Below, one piece after another: positions 23,719 through 31,834 of a stretch of DNA of 64,000 bases. A program made the position numbers and the translations under genes. Every line of letters begins with the position of its first letter. The stretch's first letter is position 1. The stretch spans positions 44,952 to 108,951 of the forward strand of contig NZ_ML769320.1 of NCBI RefSeq assembly GCF_009720365.1, written 5' to 3'. The notes under the pieces were generated by a model. The model was not told the origin of the DNA. It was given only the letters and a program-made list of their open reading frames with translations, and did no database searches. The stretch comes from Catellatospora paridis. GTDB lineage: Bacteria > Actinomycetota > Actinomycetes > Mycobacteriales > Micromonosporaceae.

Positions 23719-24638
23719 ACCAGCTGGAAGGCGCGCAGCTCGTCGAGGGTGGGCGGGTCGGCGCCGGGGCGGGTGCAGGTGAGCGCGGCGGCGTCGCACA
23801 TGTGGCGCAGCATCAGCCGCAGCGTCTCCGGCGCGAGTTCGCGGCCGAGCTGGTCACCCAGCCGTCCGGCGGTGTGCAGCCAGGCCAGCAGCGCGCCCAT
23901 CGCGGTGTCGCCCGCGCCGATGGAGTCGATCATCGAGATGGCGGGCGCGGCGACGGTCACCTCCTCGGTCGCGGTCAGCGCCACCGCGCCCGCGTCGCCG
24001 TGGGTCAGCACCAGCAGCCGCGGGCCGGCGGCCAGCCAGCGGCGAGCCGTCTCCATCGGCGGCACGTGCGGGTACGCGTGGGTCAGGTCGCCTTCGCTGG
24101 CGCGTACCAGGTGGGCGAGCTCGACCAGGCGTTCCAGCCGGACCAGGGAGTCGGGGCGGGCCAGCGCGACGCCGCGCACGTTCGGGTCGAAGGTGATCGT
24201 GCACCGGTCGCGGTGACGCAGCGCCCAGCGCTCCAGGGTGTCCGCCCCCGGCGGCAGGAACGCGGCCAGCGAGCCGATGTGGATGGTGCTGCCGTCGGGC
24301 AGCTCGGGCAGCTCGCGCTCGCGCCAGCCGAAGTCGGCGGCCCCGGCCAGCCAGAAGTCGTACAGCGCCTCGCCGTCGTCGCCGACCGTGGCCAGCGCCA
24401 GTGCCGACGGCTGGGACGTGGCGACCAGGTACTGGGTGTCCACGCCGGACGAGGTGAGCCGCTGGCGGAAGGCGCTGCCGAACGAGTCGCGGCCGACCCG
24501 GGCCGCCATCGCCACGGGCGCGCCGAGCCGGGCCGCCGCGATGGCGGTGTTGGCGGGGCCGCCGCCGAGCGCGGCGCGCAGCAGGCCCGCCCCGGCGGGG
24601 ACGAGGTCGACGACTTGCTCTCCGGCTACCACGATCAC
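23715..24638 (-). CDS. PfkB-family carbohydrate kinase (fructokinase-like)
   Basis: 307 residues of the ribokinase superfamily, phosphorylating a sugar or nucleoside with ATP. The N-terminal signature GGGPANTAIAAARLG and the C-terminal DSIGAGDTAMGALLAWL with the catalytic Asp and anion hole GAGD are intact. The substrate is most like those of bacterial fructokinases but cannot be fixed from the motifs. The GTG start follows CAGACT by 6 nt. No sugar transporter is adjacent. Confidence 0.88.
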   Translation of the reverse strand: MIVVAGEQVVDLVPAGAGLLRAALGGGPANTAIAAARLGAPVAMAARVGRDSFGSAFRQRLTSSGVDTQYLVATSQPSALALATVGDDGEALYDFWLAGAADFGWRERELPELPDGSTIHIGSLAAFLPPGADTLERWALRHRDRCTITFDPNVRGVALARPDSLVRLERLVELAHLVRASEGDLTHAYPHVPPMETARRWLAAGPRLLVLTHGDAGAVALTATEEVTVAAPAISMIDSIGAGDTAMGALLAWLHTAGRLGDQLGRELAPETLRLMLRHMCDAAALTCTRPGADPPTLDELRAFQLV

Positions 24639-24684
24639 CCGGACAGTCTGGCGGTCGCGCGACGGCCGGGCAATGCCGCACCCG

Positions 24685-25449
24685 TCATCGCAGACCGACG
24701 TACGCCGCCATCACGCGCAGCTGGTGGTCGAAGAAGGACCGGCGGCTGTCCTCGATCAGGTTCTGGAACCGGCCGAACAGCTCGAAGGTGACCACGCCGA
24801 ACAGCTGGATCCAGGCGGTGATGCCGCGCGCCAGCACCTCCCGTGGCACGGCGGGGGCGATCAGCGCGGCGATCCGGTCCAGTTCGGCGGCCAGGTCGGC
24901 GGCCATCGGCGAGACCGCGCCCGCCGGATCGGCGAGGGCTTCGGAGCCCGGGCCGGGCCGGGATCCGGTCGTCGACCCGGCACCTGCCGAAGGCGCGGCC
25001 AGCGTGCCGGCGGCGACGCCGTCGGCGATCAGGGCGGTGATCAGGTTCGTGGTGCGGGCGGCCGGGCCGACGGTGGTCTCCGGGGCTTTGTAGCCGGGCA
25101 CCGGTGAGCCGTAGATCAGGGCGTACTCCGCCGGGTTGGCCAGCGCCCAGTCCCGGATGCCGTGCCCTGCCGCGAGCCACCGGCCGAGCAGGTCGGCGCG
25201 GTCCACCGCCGCCTCGGCGGACTCGGCCGCCGCGCCCAGCTCGTCGTAGCAGTCGATGATCAGCGCGGTGAGCAGGTCGTCGCGGCTGGGGAAGTAGCGG
25301 TAGACCGCCGACGAGACCATGCCCAGCTCCCGGGCCACGGCGCGCAGCGACAGGTTGGCCCCCTCGGTGGCGAGCTGCCGCCGCGCGATGGCCTTGATCT
25401 CGCTGGTCAGCTCGTCGCGTACGCGGGCCCGGATGTTCTTGGCGGTCAT
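24685..25449 (-). CDS. TetR-family transcriptional regulator
   Basis: 254 residues. The N-terminal helix-turn-helix is clear (LSLRAVARELGMVSSAVYRYFPSRDDLLTALI). The C-terminal domain matches the TetR_C group with an ITAWIQLFGVVTFELFGRF helix; a Pro/Gly/Ser loop of about 40 residues is inserted before it. A TATGCT box 7 nt before the ATG sets the start. It is divergent from an epimerase-like gene across two identical palindromes, which it most likely binds. Confidence 0.9.
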   Translation of the reverse strand: MTAKNIRARVRDELTSEIKAIARRQLATEGANLSLRAVARELGMVSSAVYRYFPSRDDLLTALIIDCYDELGAAAESAEAAVDRADLLGRWLAAGHGIRDWALANPAEYALIYGSPVPGYKAPETTVGPAARTTNLITALIADGVAAGTLAAPSAGAGSTTGSRPGPGSEALADPAGAVSPMAADLAAELDRIAALIAPAVPREVLARGITAWIQLFGVVTFELFGRFQNLIEDSRRSFFDHQLRVMAAYVGLR

Positions 25450-25456
25450 GTCCGAG

Positions 25457-25462
25457 AGCATA
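25457..25462 (-). promoter_or_regulatory. -10 box TATGCT of the tetR-like gene
   Basis: TATGCT on the minus strand, 7 nt before the ATG at 25449, with a palindromic operator 12 bp upstream. Confidence 0.5.
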
Positions 25463-25473
25463 ACAACAAACCG

Positions 25474-25486
25474 AGAGCACCGCTCT
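25474..25486. promoter_or_regulatory. TetR operator candidate 1, AGAGC-N3-GCTCT
   Basis: Perfect 5-bp arms around ACC. It touches the TTGACA -35 hexamer (25486-25491) of the epimerase gene and lies just upstream of the TetR -10 box, so binding could repress both directions. Confidence 0.6.
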
Positions 25487-25526
25487 TGACAGTTGCGTCG
25501 GCGGCGGTGTTCACTGTTGTCAACGG

Positions 25527-25539
25527 AGAGCGGTGCTCT
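25527..25539. promoter_or_regulatory. TetR operator candidate 2, AGAGC-N3-GCTCT
   Basis: The same palindrome with centre GGT, an exact inverted copy of site 1 extended to 14 bp (AGAGCGGTGCTCTC). Its centre is 53 bp from that of site 1 and it lies in the leader of the epimerase gene, about 30 bp before its start. Confidence 0.6.
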
Positions 25540-25568
25540 CGAAACGAAGCAGAGATCTGGAGTTTGAG

Positions 25569-26486
25569 ATGCACGTGATCGTCGGCGCGGGACCCGTGGG
25601 CTCCGCCACCGCACTGCTGCTGGCCGAGCGCGGCGAGCAGGTCCGGATCGTCACCCGCCGGGGCACCGGCCCGCAGGCGCCCGGGATCGAGCTGGTCGCC
25701 GCCGACGCCTCCGACGCGACCCGGCTCGCTGAGCTGGCTGCCGGCGCGACGGCCCTCTACAACTGCGCGAACCCGGCCTACCACCGCTGGCTGACCGACT
25801 GGCCGCCGCTGGCCGCGGCACTGCTGCACGCGGCGGAGTCGTCCGGCGCGGTGCTCGTGACGATGGGCAATCTGTACGGCTACGGCCCCGTCACCGGCCC
25901 GATCACCCACCACACCCCGCTCGCCGCGACGCACCCGAAGCTGGCTATGCGCGTGCGCATGTGGGAGGACGCGCTGGCCGCGCACCGGGCCGGCCGGCTG
26001 CGCGCCACCGAGGCCAGGGCCAGCGACTTCGCCGGGCCGGGCTCCTACGGGGTGCTGAACGAGATGGCACTGTCGCGCACCGCGAAGGGCGGCACCGCAT
26101 ACGTCATGGGCGACCCGGACGCCCCGCACAGCTGGACCGCGATCGCCGACGTGGCCCGCACCCTGGTCGCGCTCGCCACCGACGAGCGGGCCTGGGGACA
26201 GGCCTGGCTGGTGCCCACCCCGCCCGCGATCTCCATCCGCCAGGCAGCCCGGCGTGCGAACGAGCTGGTCGGCCTGCCTGCGGCCAGGGTGAGCCGGGTG
26301 CCGTACCCGGTGCTGTGGGCGGCTGGTCTCTTCTCGACCATGCTGAAGGAGATGCGGACCACGCACTACCAGTTCGCCGCGCCGTTCGTGATGGACAGCT
26401 CGCACACCGAGCAGGTCCTCGGCCTCAAGCCGACGCCGCTGGACGACACTCTCGCCGCCACCGCCGCGAGCTACCGCGACGCCTGA
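25569..26486 (+). CDS. NAD-dependent epimerase/dehydratase-like (atypical SDR)
   Basis: 305 residues. The N-terminal Rossmann start MHVIVGAGPVGSATALLLAERGEQVRIVTRR binds a dinucleotide, followed by ALYNCANPAYHRW and VLVTMGNLYGYGP, where the Tyr of YGYG takes the catalytic place of extended SDR enzymes; no YxxxK is visible, which fits the atypical class (NmrA-like or isoflavone-reductase-like). GGAG lies 7 nt before the ATG. The divergent TetR gene and twin operators suggest induction by its substrate. The reaction is unknown. Confidence 0.8.
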   Translation: MHVIVGAGPVGSATALLLAERGEQVRIVTRRGTGPQAPGIELVAADASDATRLAELAAGATALYNCANPAYHRWLTDWPPLAAALLHAAESSGAVLVTMGNLYGYGPVTGPITHHTPLAATHPKLAMRVRMWEDALAAHRAGRLRATEARASDFAGPGSYGVLNEMALSRTAKGGTAYVMGDPDAPHSWTAIADVARTLVALATDERAWGQAWLVPTPPAISIRQAARRANELVGLPAARVSRVPYPVLWAAGLFSTMLKEMRTTHYQFAAPFVMDSSHTEQVLGLKPTPLDDTLAATAASYRDA

Positions 26487-26559
26487 TCAGGCGGCAGGTC
26501 CCGGGGCGGCCGAGCGCGGCCGCACCGGCAGGCGCGCCGCGTCCGTGAACGGATCGCCG

Positions 26560-27093
26560 TCAGCGGGCGACTGCCGCGGCCAGCCCGGTCAGGTCGGCAC
26601 CCTGGCCGACGAGCAGCGTGGTGGTGTTGCCCGCGGTCCGGGCCAGCACGGTCTGCCCGTCCGGCGCGCGGAAGCGCTGCCAGGTGACCGTGCCCACCAC
26701 GGTCTCGCCGTCGGCCTGGGCCTTGCCGTCCAGCTCGTCCTTGACCAGGGCGTCCAGTGCGGCGCGGGACTGCACCAGCCGCGCCCCGTTGTTGTCGGGG
26801 TCGAGATAGCCGATGCGCAGCACGCCCGGCTCCCACTTCGCGGTGACGGTCTGCCAGCCGTCGGGGGCGGCCGCCGGCAGGGGGGCGAACGACGCGCGCC
26901 CGGCGCTGGCGATCGCGTTCGCCGGATCCACCGTCACGGCGGCGTCCCAGCCGTAGAACAGCCGGTAGCCCAGCACCAGGAGCAGCACTGGGATCAGCAG
27001 CACGCCGAGGGACAGGGCCATGTCCTTCGGGGTGCGGCCACCCGTCGCCGGCACGGACGTCGGCTCGGTCTGCTCGGTCTCCAGGGTGCTCAC
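26560..27093 (-). CDS. DUF4245 membrane-anchored protein
   Basis: 177 residues. One membrane helix (ALSLGVLLIPVLLLVLGY, residues ~24-43) with the YRLFYGWDAAVTVD segment just outside, then a compact extracytoplasmic domain with W-containing strands (APDGWQTVTAKWEPG, LRIGYLDPDN) typical of DUF4245. In actinobacteria this family commonly lies next to glpX and the xse genes, as here. The GTG start follows CAAGAT by 6 nt. Function is not established. Confidence 0.85.
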   Translation of the reverse strand: MSTLETEQTEPTSVPATGGRTPKDMALSLGVLLIPVLLLVLGYRLFYGWDAAVTVDPANAIASAGRASFAPLPAAAPDGWQTVTAKWEPGVLRIGYLDPDNNGARLVQSRAALDALVKDELDGKAQADGETVVGTVTWQRFRAPDGQTVLARTAGNTTTLLVGQGADLTGLAAAVAR

Positions 27094-27153
27094 CCCACCA
27101 TCTTGACCGATGTCACAGGTCACACCGTCACGAGGTCACCGGATGCAACAACC

Positions 27154-27167
27154 CGAACGTACGTTCA
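27154..27167. promoter_or_regulatory. LexA-like palindrome CGAAC-N4-GTTCAG region
   Basis: GAACGTACGTTC (27155-27166) is a perfect 12-bp palindrome. Its GAAC-N4-GTTC core matches the actinobacterial SOS box core TCGAAC-N4-GTTCGA, with imperfect flanks. It sits between DUF4245 and glpX, about 48 bp before the glpX start, and shares GAAC-N4-GTTCAG with the accD-upstream dyad at 6122-6137. Confidence 0.4.
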
Positions 27168-27214
27168 GCCGCAGGCATGACAGGATCACTTCAGCCGATC
27201 GTAGGAGGAGCAGC

Positions 27215-28213
27215 ATGGCGACCCGTACTCCGCAGGATCTCGACCGGAACCTGGCACTCGATCTCGTCCGGGTGACCGAGGCGGCGGCCATGGCCGCGGG
27301 CCGTTGGGTCGGCCGGGGCGACAAGGAGGGCGGCGACGGTGCGGCCGTCGACGCCATGCGCAAGCTGATCAACTCGCTGCCCATGACCGGCACCGTGGTC
27401 ATCGGCGAGGGCGAGAAGGACAACGCCCCGATGCTGTTCAACGGCGAGCGGGTCGGCGACGGCACCGGGCCCGAGGTCGACGTGGCCGTCGACCCGATCG
27501 ACGGCACCACGCTGATGAGCAAGGGCATGCCGAACGCGCTGGCCGTGCTGGCCGTCGCCGAGCGCGGCGCGATGTTCGACCCGAGCGCGGTCTTCTACAT
27601 GGAGAAGCTGGTCGTGGGCGCCGAGGCGGCCGACGTGATCGACATCACTGCCGGCTGGACCGAGAACCTGCGCCGCATCGCCAAGGCCAAGCGGGTGCGC
27701 GTGTCCGACCTGACCGTCTGCATCCTGGACCGGCCGCGCCACGCCGACCTGATCCGCGAGGTCCGCGATGCGGGCGCCCGGATCAACTTCATCTCCGACG
27801 GCGACATCGCCGGCGCCATCTACGCCGCGCGCGACCAGTCCGACGTCGACGTGCTGATGGGCATCGGCGGCACGCCCGAGGGCATCACCGCGGCGTGCGC
27901 GCTCAAGTGCCTGGGCGGCGCGATGCAGGCCCGGCTGTGGCCGCAGGACGCGGCCGAGCGCGAGCGGGCCGTTGCCGCCGGGCACGACCTGGACCGGGTG
28001 CTCACCACCGACGACCTGGTCACGGGCGAGAACGTGTTCTTCGTGGCCACCGGCGTCACCTCCGGCGACCTGCTGCGCGGCGTGCGCTACCGCGACAACG
28101 GCGCGTACACCCAGTCGATCGTCATGCGGTCGAAGTCGGGCACCATCCGCGTGATCGACTCTTACCACCGCCTGGAGAAGCTCGCCGGGTACTCGCTGGT
28201 CGACTTCGCGTGA
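27215..28213 (+). CDS. glpX: Class II fructose-1,6-bisphosphatase
   Basis: 332 residues. It removes the 1-phosphate of fructose 1,6-bisphosphate in gluconeogenesis; in actinobacteria GlpX is the main enzyme for this step. The metal and substrate motifs are present: [47 protein letters not shown] and the later [27 protein letters not shown] lies 5 nt before the ATG. Together with pckG in the same window it covers two of the three irreversible gluconeogenic steps, although they are not in one operon. Confidence 0.96.
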   Translation: MATRTPQDLDRNLALDLVRVTEAAAMAAGRWVGRGDKEGGDGAAVDAMRKLINSLPMTGTVVIGEGEKDNAPMLFNGERVGDGTGPEVDVAVDPIDGTTLMSKGMPNALAVLAVAERGAMFDPSAVFYMEKLVVGAEAADVIDITAGWTENLRRIAKAKRVRVSDLTVCILDRPRHADLIREVRDAGARINFISDGDIAGAIYAARDQSDVDVLMGIGGTPEGITAACALKCLGGAMQARLWPQDAAERERAVAAGHDLDRVLTTDDLVTGENVFFVATGVTSGDLLRGVRYRDNGAYTQSIVMRSKSGTIRVIDSYHRLEKLAGYSLVDFA

Positions 28214-28235
28214 TCCGTACCGCCCAGGCCCGGCC

Positions 28236-29156
28236 GTGAGTGTCGACTCCGGCCGGGCCGCCGGCGTGGCGCTGGCCGTGCTCGGCGGCAGCTGCCTGGC
28301 CCTGCAGTCGCGCATCAACGGCGAGCTCGGCCACCAGCTCGGCGACGGGATAGCCGCCGCCACCGTCTCGTTCAGCGTCGGCCTGATAGTGATGCTGCTG
28401 GCGCTGCCGTGGATGCACCGCAACACCCGCCGCATCCTGCACGCGCTGCGCTCCGGGCAGCTGCGCTGGTGGCAGTGCATCGGCGGGGCCTGCGGCGCGT
28501 TCCTGGTCACCACCCAGGGCCTGACCGTGCCCTGGCTCGGCGTCTCGATCTTCATCGTTGCCCTGGTCGCCGGGCAGTCCGCATCCAGCCTGGCCATGGA
28601 CCGGCTCGGCGTCGGACCCGGCGCGCCGCGCCTGATCACCCCCAACCGGGCGCTGGGCGCGCTGCTGTGCGTCGTGGCGGTCGTCATCGCGGTCGGCGAC
28701 AGCCTCGGCGACCCGCGCTCGCTCGGCCTCGCCGCGCTGCCGCTGCTGGCCGGCATCGGCGTGGCCTGGCAGCAGGGCGTCAACGGGCGGGTGGCGCTGG
28801 CCGCGACCTCCCCGTGGCCCGCGACCCTGCTGAACTTCGCGGTGGGCACGGTCGCGCTGCTGGTCGCGCTCGGCATCGCCACGGCGGTACGCGGCGGCGG
28901 CCCGCCCGGCGCGTTCCCGGCCGAACCCTGGCTCTACGTCGGCGGCCCGCTCGGCATCGTCTTCATCGCGATCTCGGCGGCCGTGGTGCACCGCATCGGC
29001 GTGCTGCTGCTAGGCCTCGGGATGATCGCCGGCCAGGTCCTCGGCGCGCTCGCGATCGACGCCGTTCTGCCCGGCCCCGCCGGCCGCCCCGACCTGCTCA
29101 CCCTCACCGGCGCGGCCCTGACCCTCGTCGCCGTCCGCATCGCCGCCCGCGGCTAG
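28236..29156 (+). CDS. DMT-superfamily transporter of the YdcZ/DUF606 type
   Basis: 306 residues with about ten membrane helices in two similar halves. The N-terminal half carries GGSCLALQSRINGELGHQLGDG and the C-terminal half WQQGVNGRVALAATSPWPATLLNFAVG, the paired Q-x3-N-G motifs of the DUF606 family. It starts with GTG 22 bp after glpX and lacks an obvious ribosome site, so it may be read through coupling. Substrate unknown. Confidence 0.85.
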   Translation: MSVDSGRAAGVALAVLGGSCLALQSRINGELGHQLGDGIAAATVSFSVGLIVMLLALPWMHRNTRRILHALRSGQLRWWQCIGGACGAFLVTTQGLTVPWLGVSIFIVALVAGQSASSLAMDRLGVGPGAPRLITPNRALGALLCVVAVVIAVGDSLGDPRSLGLAALPLLAGIGVAWQQGVNGRVALAATSPWPATLLNFAVGTVALLVALGIATAVRGGGPPGAFPAEPWLYVGGPLGIVFIAISAAVVHRIGVLLLGLGMIAGQVLGALAIDAVLPGPAGRPDLLTLTGAALTLVAVRIAARG

Positions 29157-29230
29157 TCCGGGATCACTTCCCCGCCGGGGTGGTAGACGCCCTGACCCCC
29201 GCCGTCCGGCGTGCCGGTGCGGTCACGCAC

Positions 29231-29311
29231 CAAGGTCACTCGACTTGCCAGGCAACCGGGCGAAAGCGCGGTCAAGGTACGAACAGGTGCCAGGCAAGTC
29301 GGATGATCAAG
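29231..29311. repeat. Palindromic repeat family B, copy 1
   Basis: CACTCGACTTGCCAGGCA and TGCCAGGCAAGTCGGATG pair across a ~45-bp centre; the ends read CAAGGTC and GATCAAGG. It lies between the convergent DMT transporter and xseB genes. Copies 2 and 3 are at 53487 and 56441. Confidence 0.8.
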
Positions 29312-29330
29312 GGACGTCGCGCCCGGAGGA

Positions 29331-29537
29331 TCATGAGGAGGCAGCGTCGAGCTTGGCCTTGGCGCCGTCGAGCCAGCGCTGGCAGACGGCGGCGAGGTGT
29401 TCGCCGCGCTCCCAGAGCGCGAGGGACTCCTCCAAGGTGCCGCCGCCGGACTCCAGCTTCTGCACCACCTCGGCCAGCTCGCCGCGCGCCTGCTCGTAGG
29501 ACAGCTCCTCGGCCACGGCCTCGTTGCGCTTGCTCAT
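29331..29537 (-). CDS. xseB: Exodeoxyribonuclease VII small subunit
   Basis: 68 residues, the normal size, with [38 protein letters not shown], the conserved helical core that wraps XseA into the active single-strand-specific exonuclease. The start overlaps the xseA stop by 4 bp (ATGA). Both intact motifs L-E-S-G-x2-L and the final C-x-W-L-D are visible. Confidence 0.93.
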   Translation of the reverse strand: MSKRNEAVAEELSYEQARGELAEVVQKLESGGGTLEESLALWERGEHLAAVCQRWLDGAKAKLDAASS

Positions 29538-30772
29538 GCCTTCTCCTCGCTGGTCGTGGTGACGGTGCTGGTCAGTTCGCCCTCGGCGAGGCGAACGCGC
29601 AGGGTGTCGCCGGTCGCAACCTCGGACGCCGCGCGGACCACGTGGCCGTCGGCGCGCTGCACGATGGCGTACCCCCTGGTCAGGGTGGCGGCAGGGGACA
29701 GCGCCCGCAGCCGGGCCAGGGTGTGCGTGAGGTCGCCCTCGGCCCGGTGCACCCGGTGCGTCAGCGCCCGCGCCGCCCGGTCGCGCAGCGCCGCGACGTC
29801 GGTCGCCCTGGTCTCGATCATCTGGTACGGCTTCGCCAGCGCCGGCCTGCTGCGCAGGCTGTCGAGGCGCTGCTGCTCGCGCTCGACGCGGTGCCGCATG
29901 GCCCGGGTCACCCGCCCCCGGGCCTGCTCGATCAGGCGAATCTCGTCACCCAGATCGGGGACCACCCGTTTGGCGGCGTCCGTCGGCGTCGACGCGCGCA
30001 CGTCGGCCACCCAGTCGACGAGCGGAGTGTCCGGTTCGTGCCCGATCGCGGAGATCACCGGCGTACGGCAGGCGAACACCGCCCGGCACAGCGCCTCGTC
30101 GCTGAACGGCAGCAGGTCCTCCACCGCGCCGCCGCCGCGGGCCATGATGATCACGTCCACGTTCTCGTCGGCGTCCAGCGACTGCAGCGCCCCGATGATC
30201 GACGGGACCGCGGTCGGACCCTGCACGGTGACGTTGACCACCCGGAAGTCCACGGCCGGCCAGCGTCGGCGCGCGTTGGTGAGCACGTCGCGCTCGGCGG
30301 CGCTGGCCCGTGCCGTGATCAGGCCGATCCGGCGGGGCAGGAACGGCAGCCGCCGCTTGCGCCGCGGGTCGAACAACCCCTCCGCCTGCAGCAGCTTCTT
30401 CAGCTGCTCCAGGCGGGCCAGCAGCTCGCCCACGCCCACCTGGCGGATCTCGTCGGCGCGCAGGCTCAGCGTGCCGCGCTGGGCGAACCACTCCGGCTTG
30501 GCGTGCACGACCACCCGTGCGCCCTCGTTGAGCTGCGGCGCGCCGCTGTCGAGCACGTCACGGCTGGCGGTGACGGTGAGGCTCAGGTCGGCCGACGGGT
30601 CGCGCAGGGTGAGGAACACCGTGGCGGAGCCGGGCCGCCGGGAGAGCTGCGCCACCTGTCCGTCCACCCAGATCCAGCCCAGTCGCCCGATCCAGGCACT
30701 GATCTTCTGGCTGACCACTCTTACGGGCCACGGCTGCTCCGCCGAGCTCTGCTCCGTCACAGGGCTCACCAT
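29534..30772 (-). CDS. xseA: Exodeoxyribonuclease VII large subunit
   Basis: 412 residues. An N-terminal OB-fold ([31 protein letters not shown]) is followed by the nuclease domain with [76 protein letters not shown] and the terminal coiled coil and [11 protein letters not shown] block. These are all canonical. The enzyme degrades single-stranded DNA into oligonucleotides. The ATG at 30772 follows TACCGT by 6 nt, and that box overlaps the ispH box facing the other way. Confidence 0.95.
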   Translation of the reverse strand: MVSPVTEQSSAEQPWPVRVVSQKISAWIGRLGWIWVDGQVAQLSRRPGSATVFLTLRDPSADLSLTVTASRDVLDSGAPQLNEGARVVVHAKPEWFAQRGTLSLRADEIRQVGVGELLARLEQLKKLLQAEGLFDPRRKRRLPFLPRRIGLITARASAAERDVLTNARRRWPAVDFRVVNVTVQGPTAVPSIIGALQSLDADENVDVIIMARGGGAVEDLLPFSDEALCRAVFACRTPVISAIGHEPDTPLVDWVADVRASTPTDAAKRVVPDLGDEIRLIEQARGRVTRAMRHRVEREQQRLDSLRSRPALAKPYQMIETRATDVAALRDRAARALTHRVHRAEGDLTHTLARLRALSPAATLTRGYAIVQRADGHVVRAASEVATGDTLRVRLAEGELTSTVTTTSEEKA

Positions 30773-30778
30773 AGGCCG

Positions 30779-30788
30779 ACGGTACGAT
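30779..30788. promoter_or_regulatory. Overlapping back-to-back -10 boxes of xseA and ispH
   Basis: The sequence ACGGTACGAT reads TACCGT toward xseA (30784 to 30779) and TACGAT toward ispH (30783-30788). Each box is 6 nt from its start codon, and the two starts are only 22 bp apart. Both genes should be leaderless, and one RNA polymerase footprint covers both promoters. Confidence 0.65.
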
Positions 30789-30794
30789 GGTCGG

Positions 30795-31763
30795 GTGATC
30801 GAGACTCCTCGCAAGCGTGTCCTGCTGGCCAAGCCCCGTGGTTACTGTGCCGGCGTGGACCGCGCCGTGCAGACCGTGGAGGAGGCGCTGAAGCTCTACG
30901 GCGCCCCCATCTACGTGCGCAAGGAGATCGTGCACAACAAGCATGTCGTCACCACCCTGCAGGCCAAGGGCGCCATCTTCGTCGAGGAGAACGAGGAGGT
31001 CCCCGAGGGCTCCACCGTGATCTTCTCGGCCCACGGTGTCGCGCCGGTGGTCCACGACCAGGCGCGCGAGCGCAACCTCAAGGCCATCGACGCCACCTGC
31101 CCGCTGGTGACCAAGGTCCACCACGAGGCGAAGCGGTTCGCCGCCGAGGACTACGACATCCTGCTCATCGGGCACGAGGGTCACGAGGAGGTCATCGGCA
31201 CGTCCGGTGAGGCTCCCGAGCACATCCAGCTGGTCGACGGCCCCGAGGGCGTGGACGCGGTGACCGTGCGCGACCCGAGCAAGGTCGTCTGGCTGTCGCA
31301 GACCACGCTCAGCGTCGACGAGACCATGGAGACCGTGGCCCGGCTCAAGGAGAAGCTGCCGCTGCTGCAGTCGCCGCCCAGCGACGACATCTGCTACGCC
31401 ACGCAGAACCGCCAGCAGGTGATGAAGCAGATCGCGCCCGACTGCGACGTGATCCTGGTGGTCGGCTCGCGCAACTCGTCGAACTCGGTCCGCATGGTCG
31501 AGGTCGCCGTGAACGCCGGCGCCCGCCAGGGCCACCTGATCGACTTCGCCCACGAGATCGACCCGGCCTGGCTGGACGGCGCGACCACGGTCGGCCTGTC
31601 CTCCGGCGCGAGCGTGCCCGAGGAGCTGGTCGCCGAGGTGCTGGTCCGCCTCGCCGAGCTGGGCTTCGCCGACGTCGAAGAGGTAGTCACGGTCCAGGAG
31701 CGCCTCACCTTCTCCCTCCCCCAGGAGCTCAAGCGCGACATGAAGGCCGCCGCCGCCTCCTGA
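30795..31763 (+). CDS. ispH: 4-hydroxy-3-methylbut-2-enyl diphosphate reductase
   Basis: 322 residues. The last step of the MEP pathway, reducing HMBPP to IPP and DMAPP with a 4Fe-4S cluster. The three cluster ligands are C18 ([11 protein letters not shown]), C102 (DATCPLVTK) and C200 (DDICYATQN). Substrate motifs [16 protein letters not shown], the Ser/Asn pair in [12 protein letters not shown] and [11 protein letters not shown] are intact. The GTG start is set by the TACGAT box. The enzyme supplies precursors used by the prenyltransferase at 16562. A 23-bp hairpin follows. Confidence 0.97.
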   Translation: MIETPRKRVLLAKPRGYCAGVDRAVQTVEEALKLYGAPIYVRKEIVHNKHVVTTLQAKGAIFVEENEEVPEGSTVIFSAHGVAPVVHDQARERNLKAIDATCPLVTKVHHEAKRFAAEDYDILLIGHEGHEEVIGTSGEAPEHIQLVDGPEGVDAVTVRDPSKVVWLSQTTLSVDETMETVARLKEKLPLLQSPPSDDICYATQNRQQVMKQIAPDCDVILVVGSRNSSNSVRMVEVAVNAGARQGHLIDFAHEIDPAWLDGATTVGLSSGASVPEELVAEVLVRLAELGFADVEEVVTVQERLTFSLPQELKRDMKAAAAS

Positions 31764-31772
31764 CCCGCACGA

Positions 31773-31821
31773 AAGAAGGGCACCTTCTACAACGCTATGC
31801 GTTGTAGAAGGTGCCCTTCTT
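31773..31821. terminator. Bidirectional terminator, perfect 23-bp stem
   Basis: AAGAAGGGCACCTTCTACAA plus CGC, then a 3-nt TAT loop and the exact complement. An A-rich start and TT end give a U tract on either strand. It separates convergent ispH and the sigma-like gene. Its AAGAAGGGCACC arm looks like a repeated terminator type of this bacterial group, but there is only one copy here. Confidence 0.85.
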
Positions 31822-31834
31822 GACGTCGGTCGGG

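Noticed and set aside
23496-24791. Plus-strand 431-codon frame opposite the PfkB gene
   Set aside because: Antisense shadow; no motifs, while the minus strand encodes intact PfkB signatures.
27154-27167. A definite SOS (LexA) box
   Set aside because: Core matches but the outer bases do not fit TCGAAC-N4-GTTCGA on both sides and glpX is not an SOS gene; kept only as LexA-like.
28409-31210. A 933-codon plus-strand open frame across the DMT, xseB, xseA and ispH genes
   Set aside because: It runs through four well-supported genes on both strands in another frame and has low-complexity Arg/Gly/Ala sequence; a shadow of GC skew.
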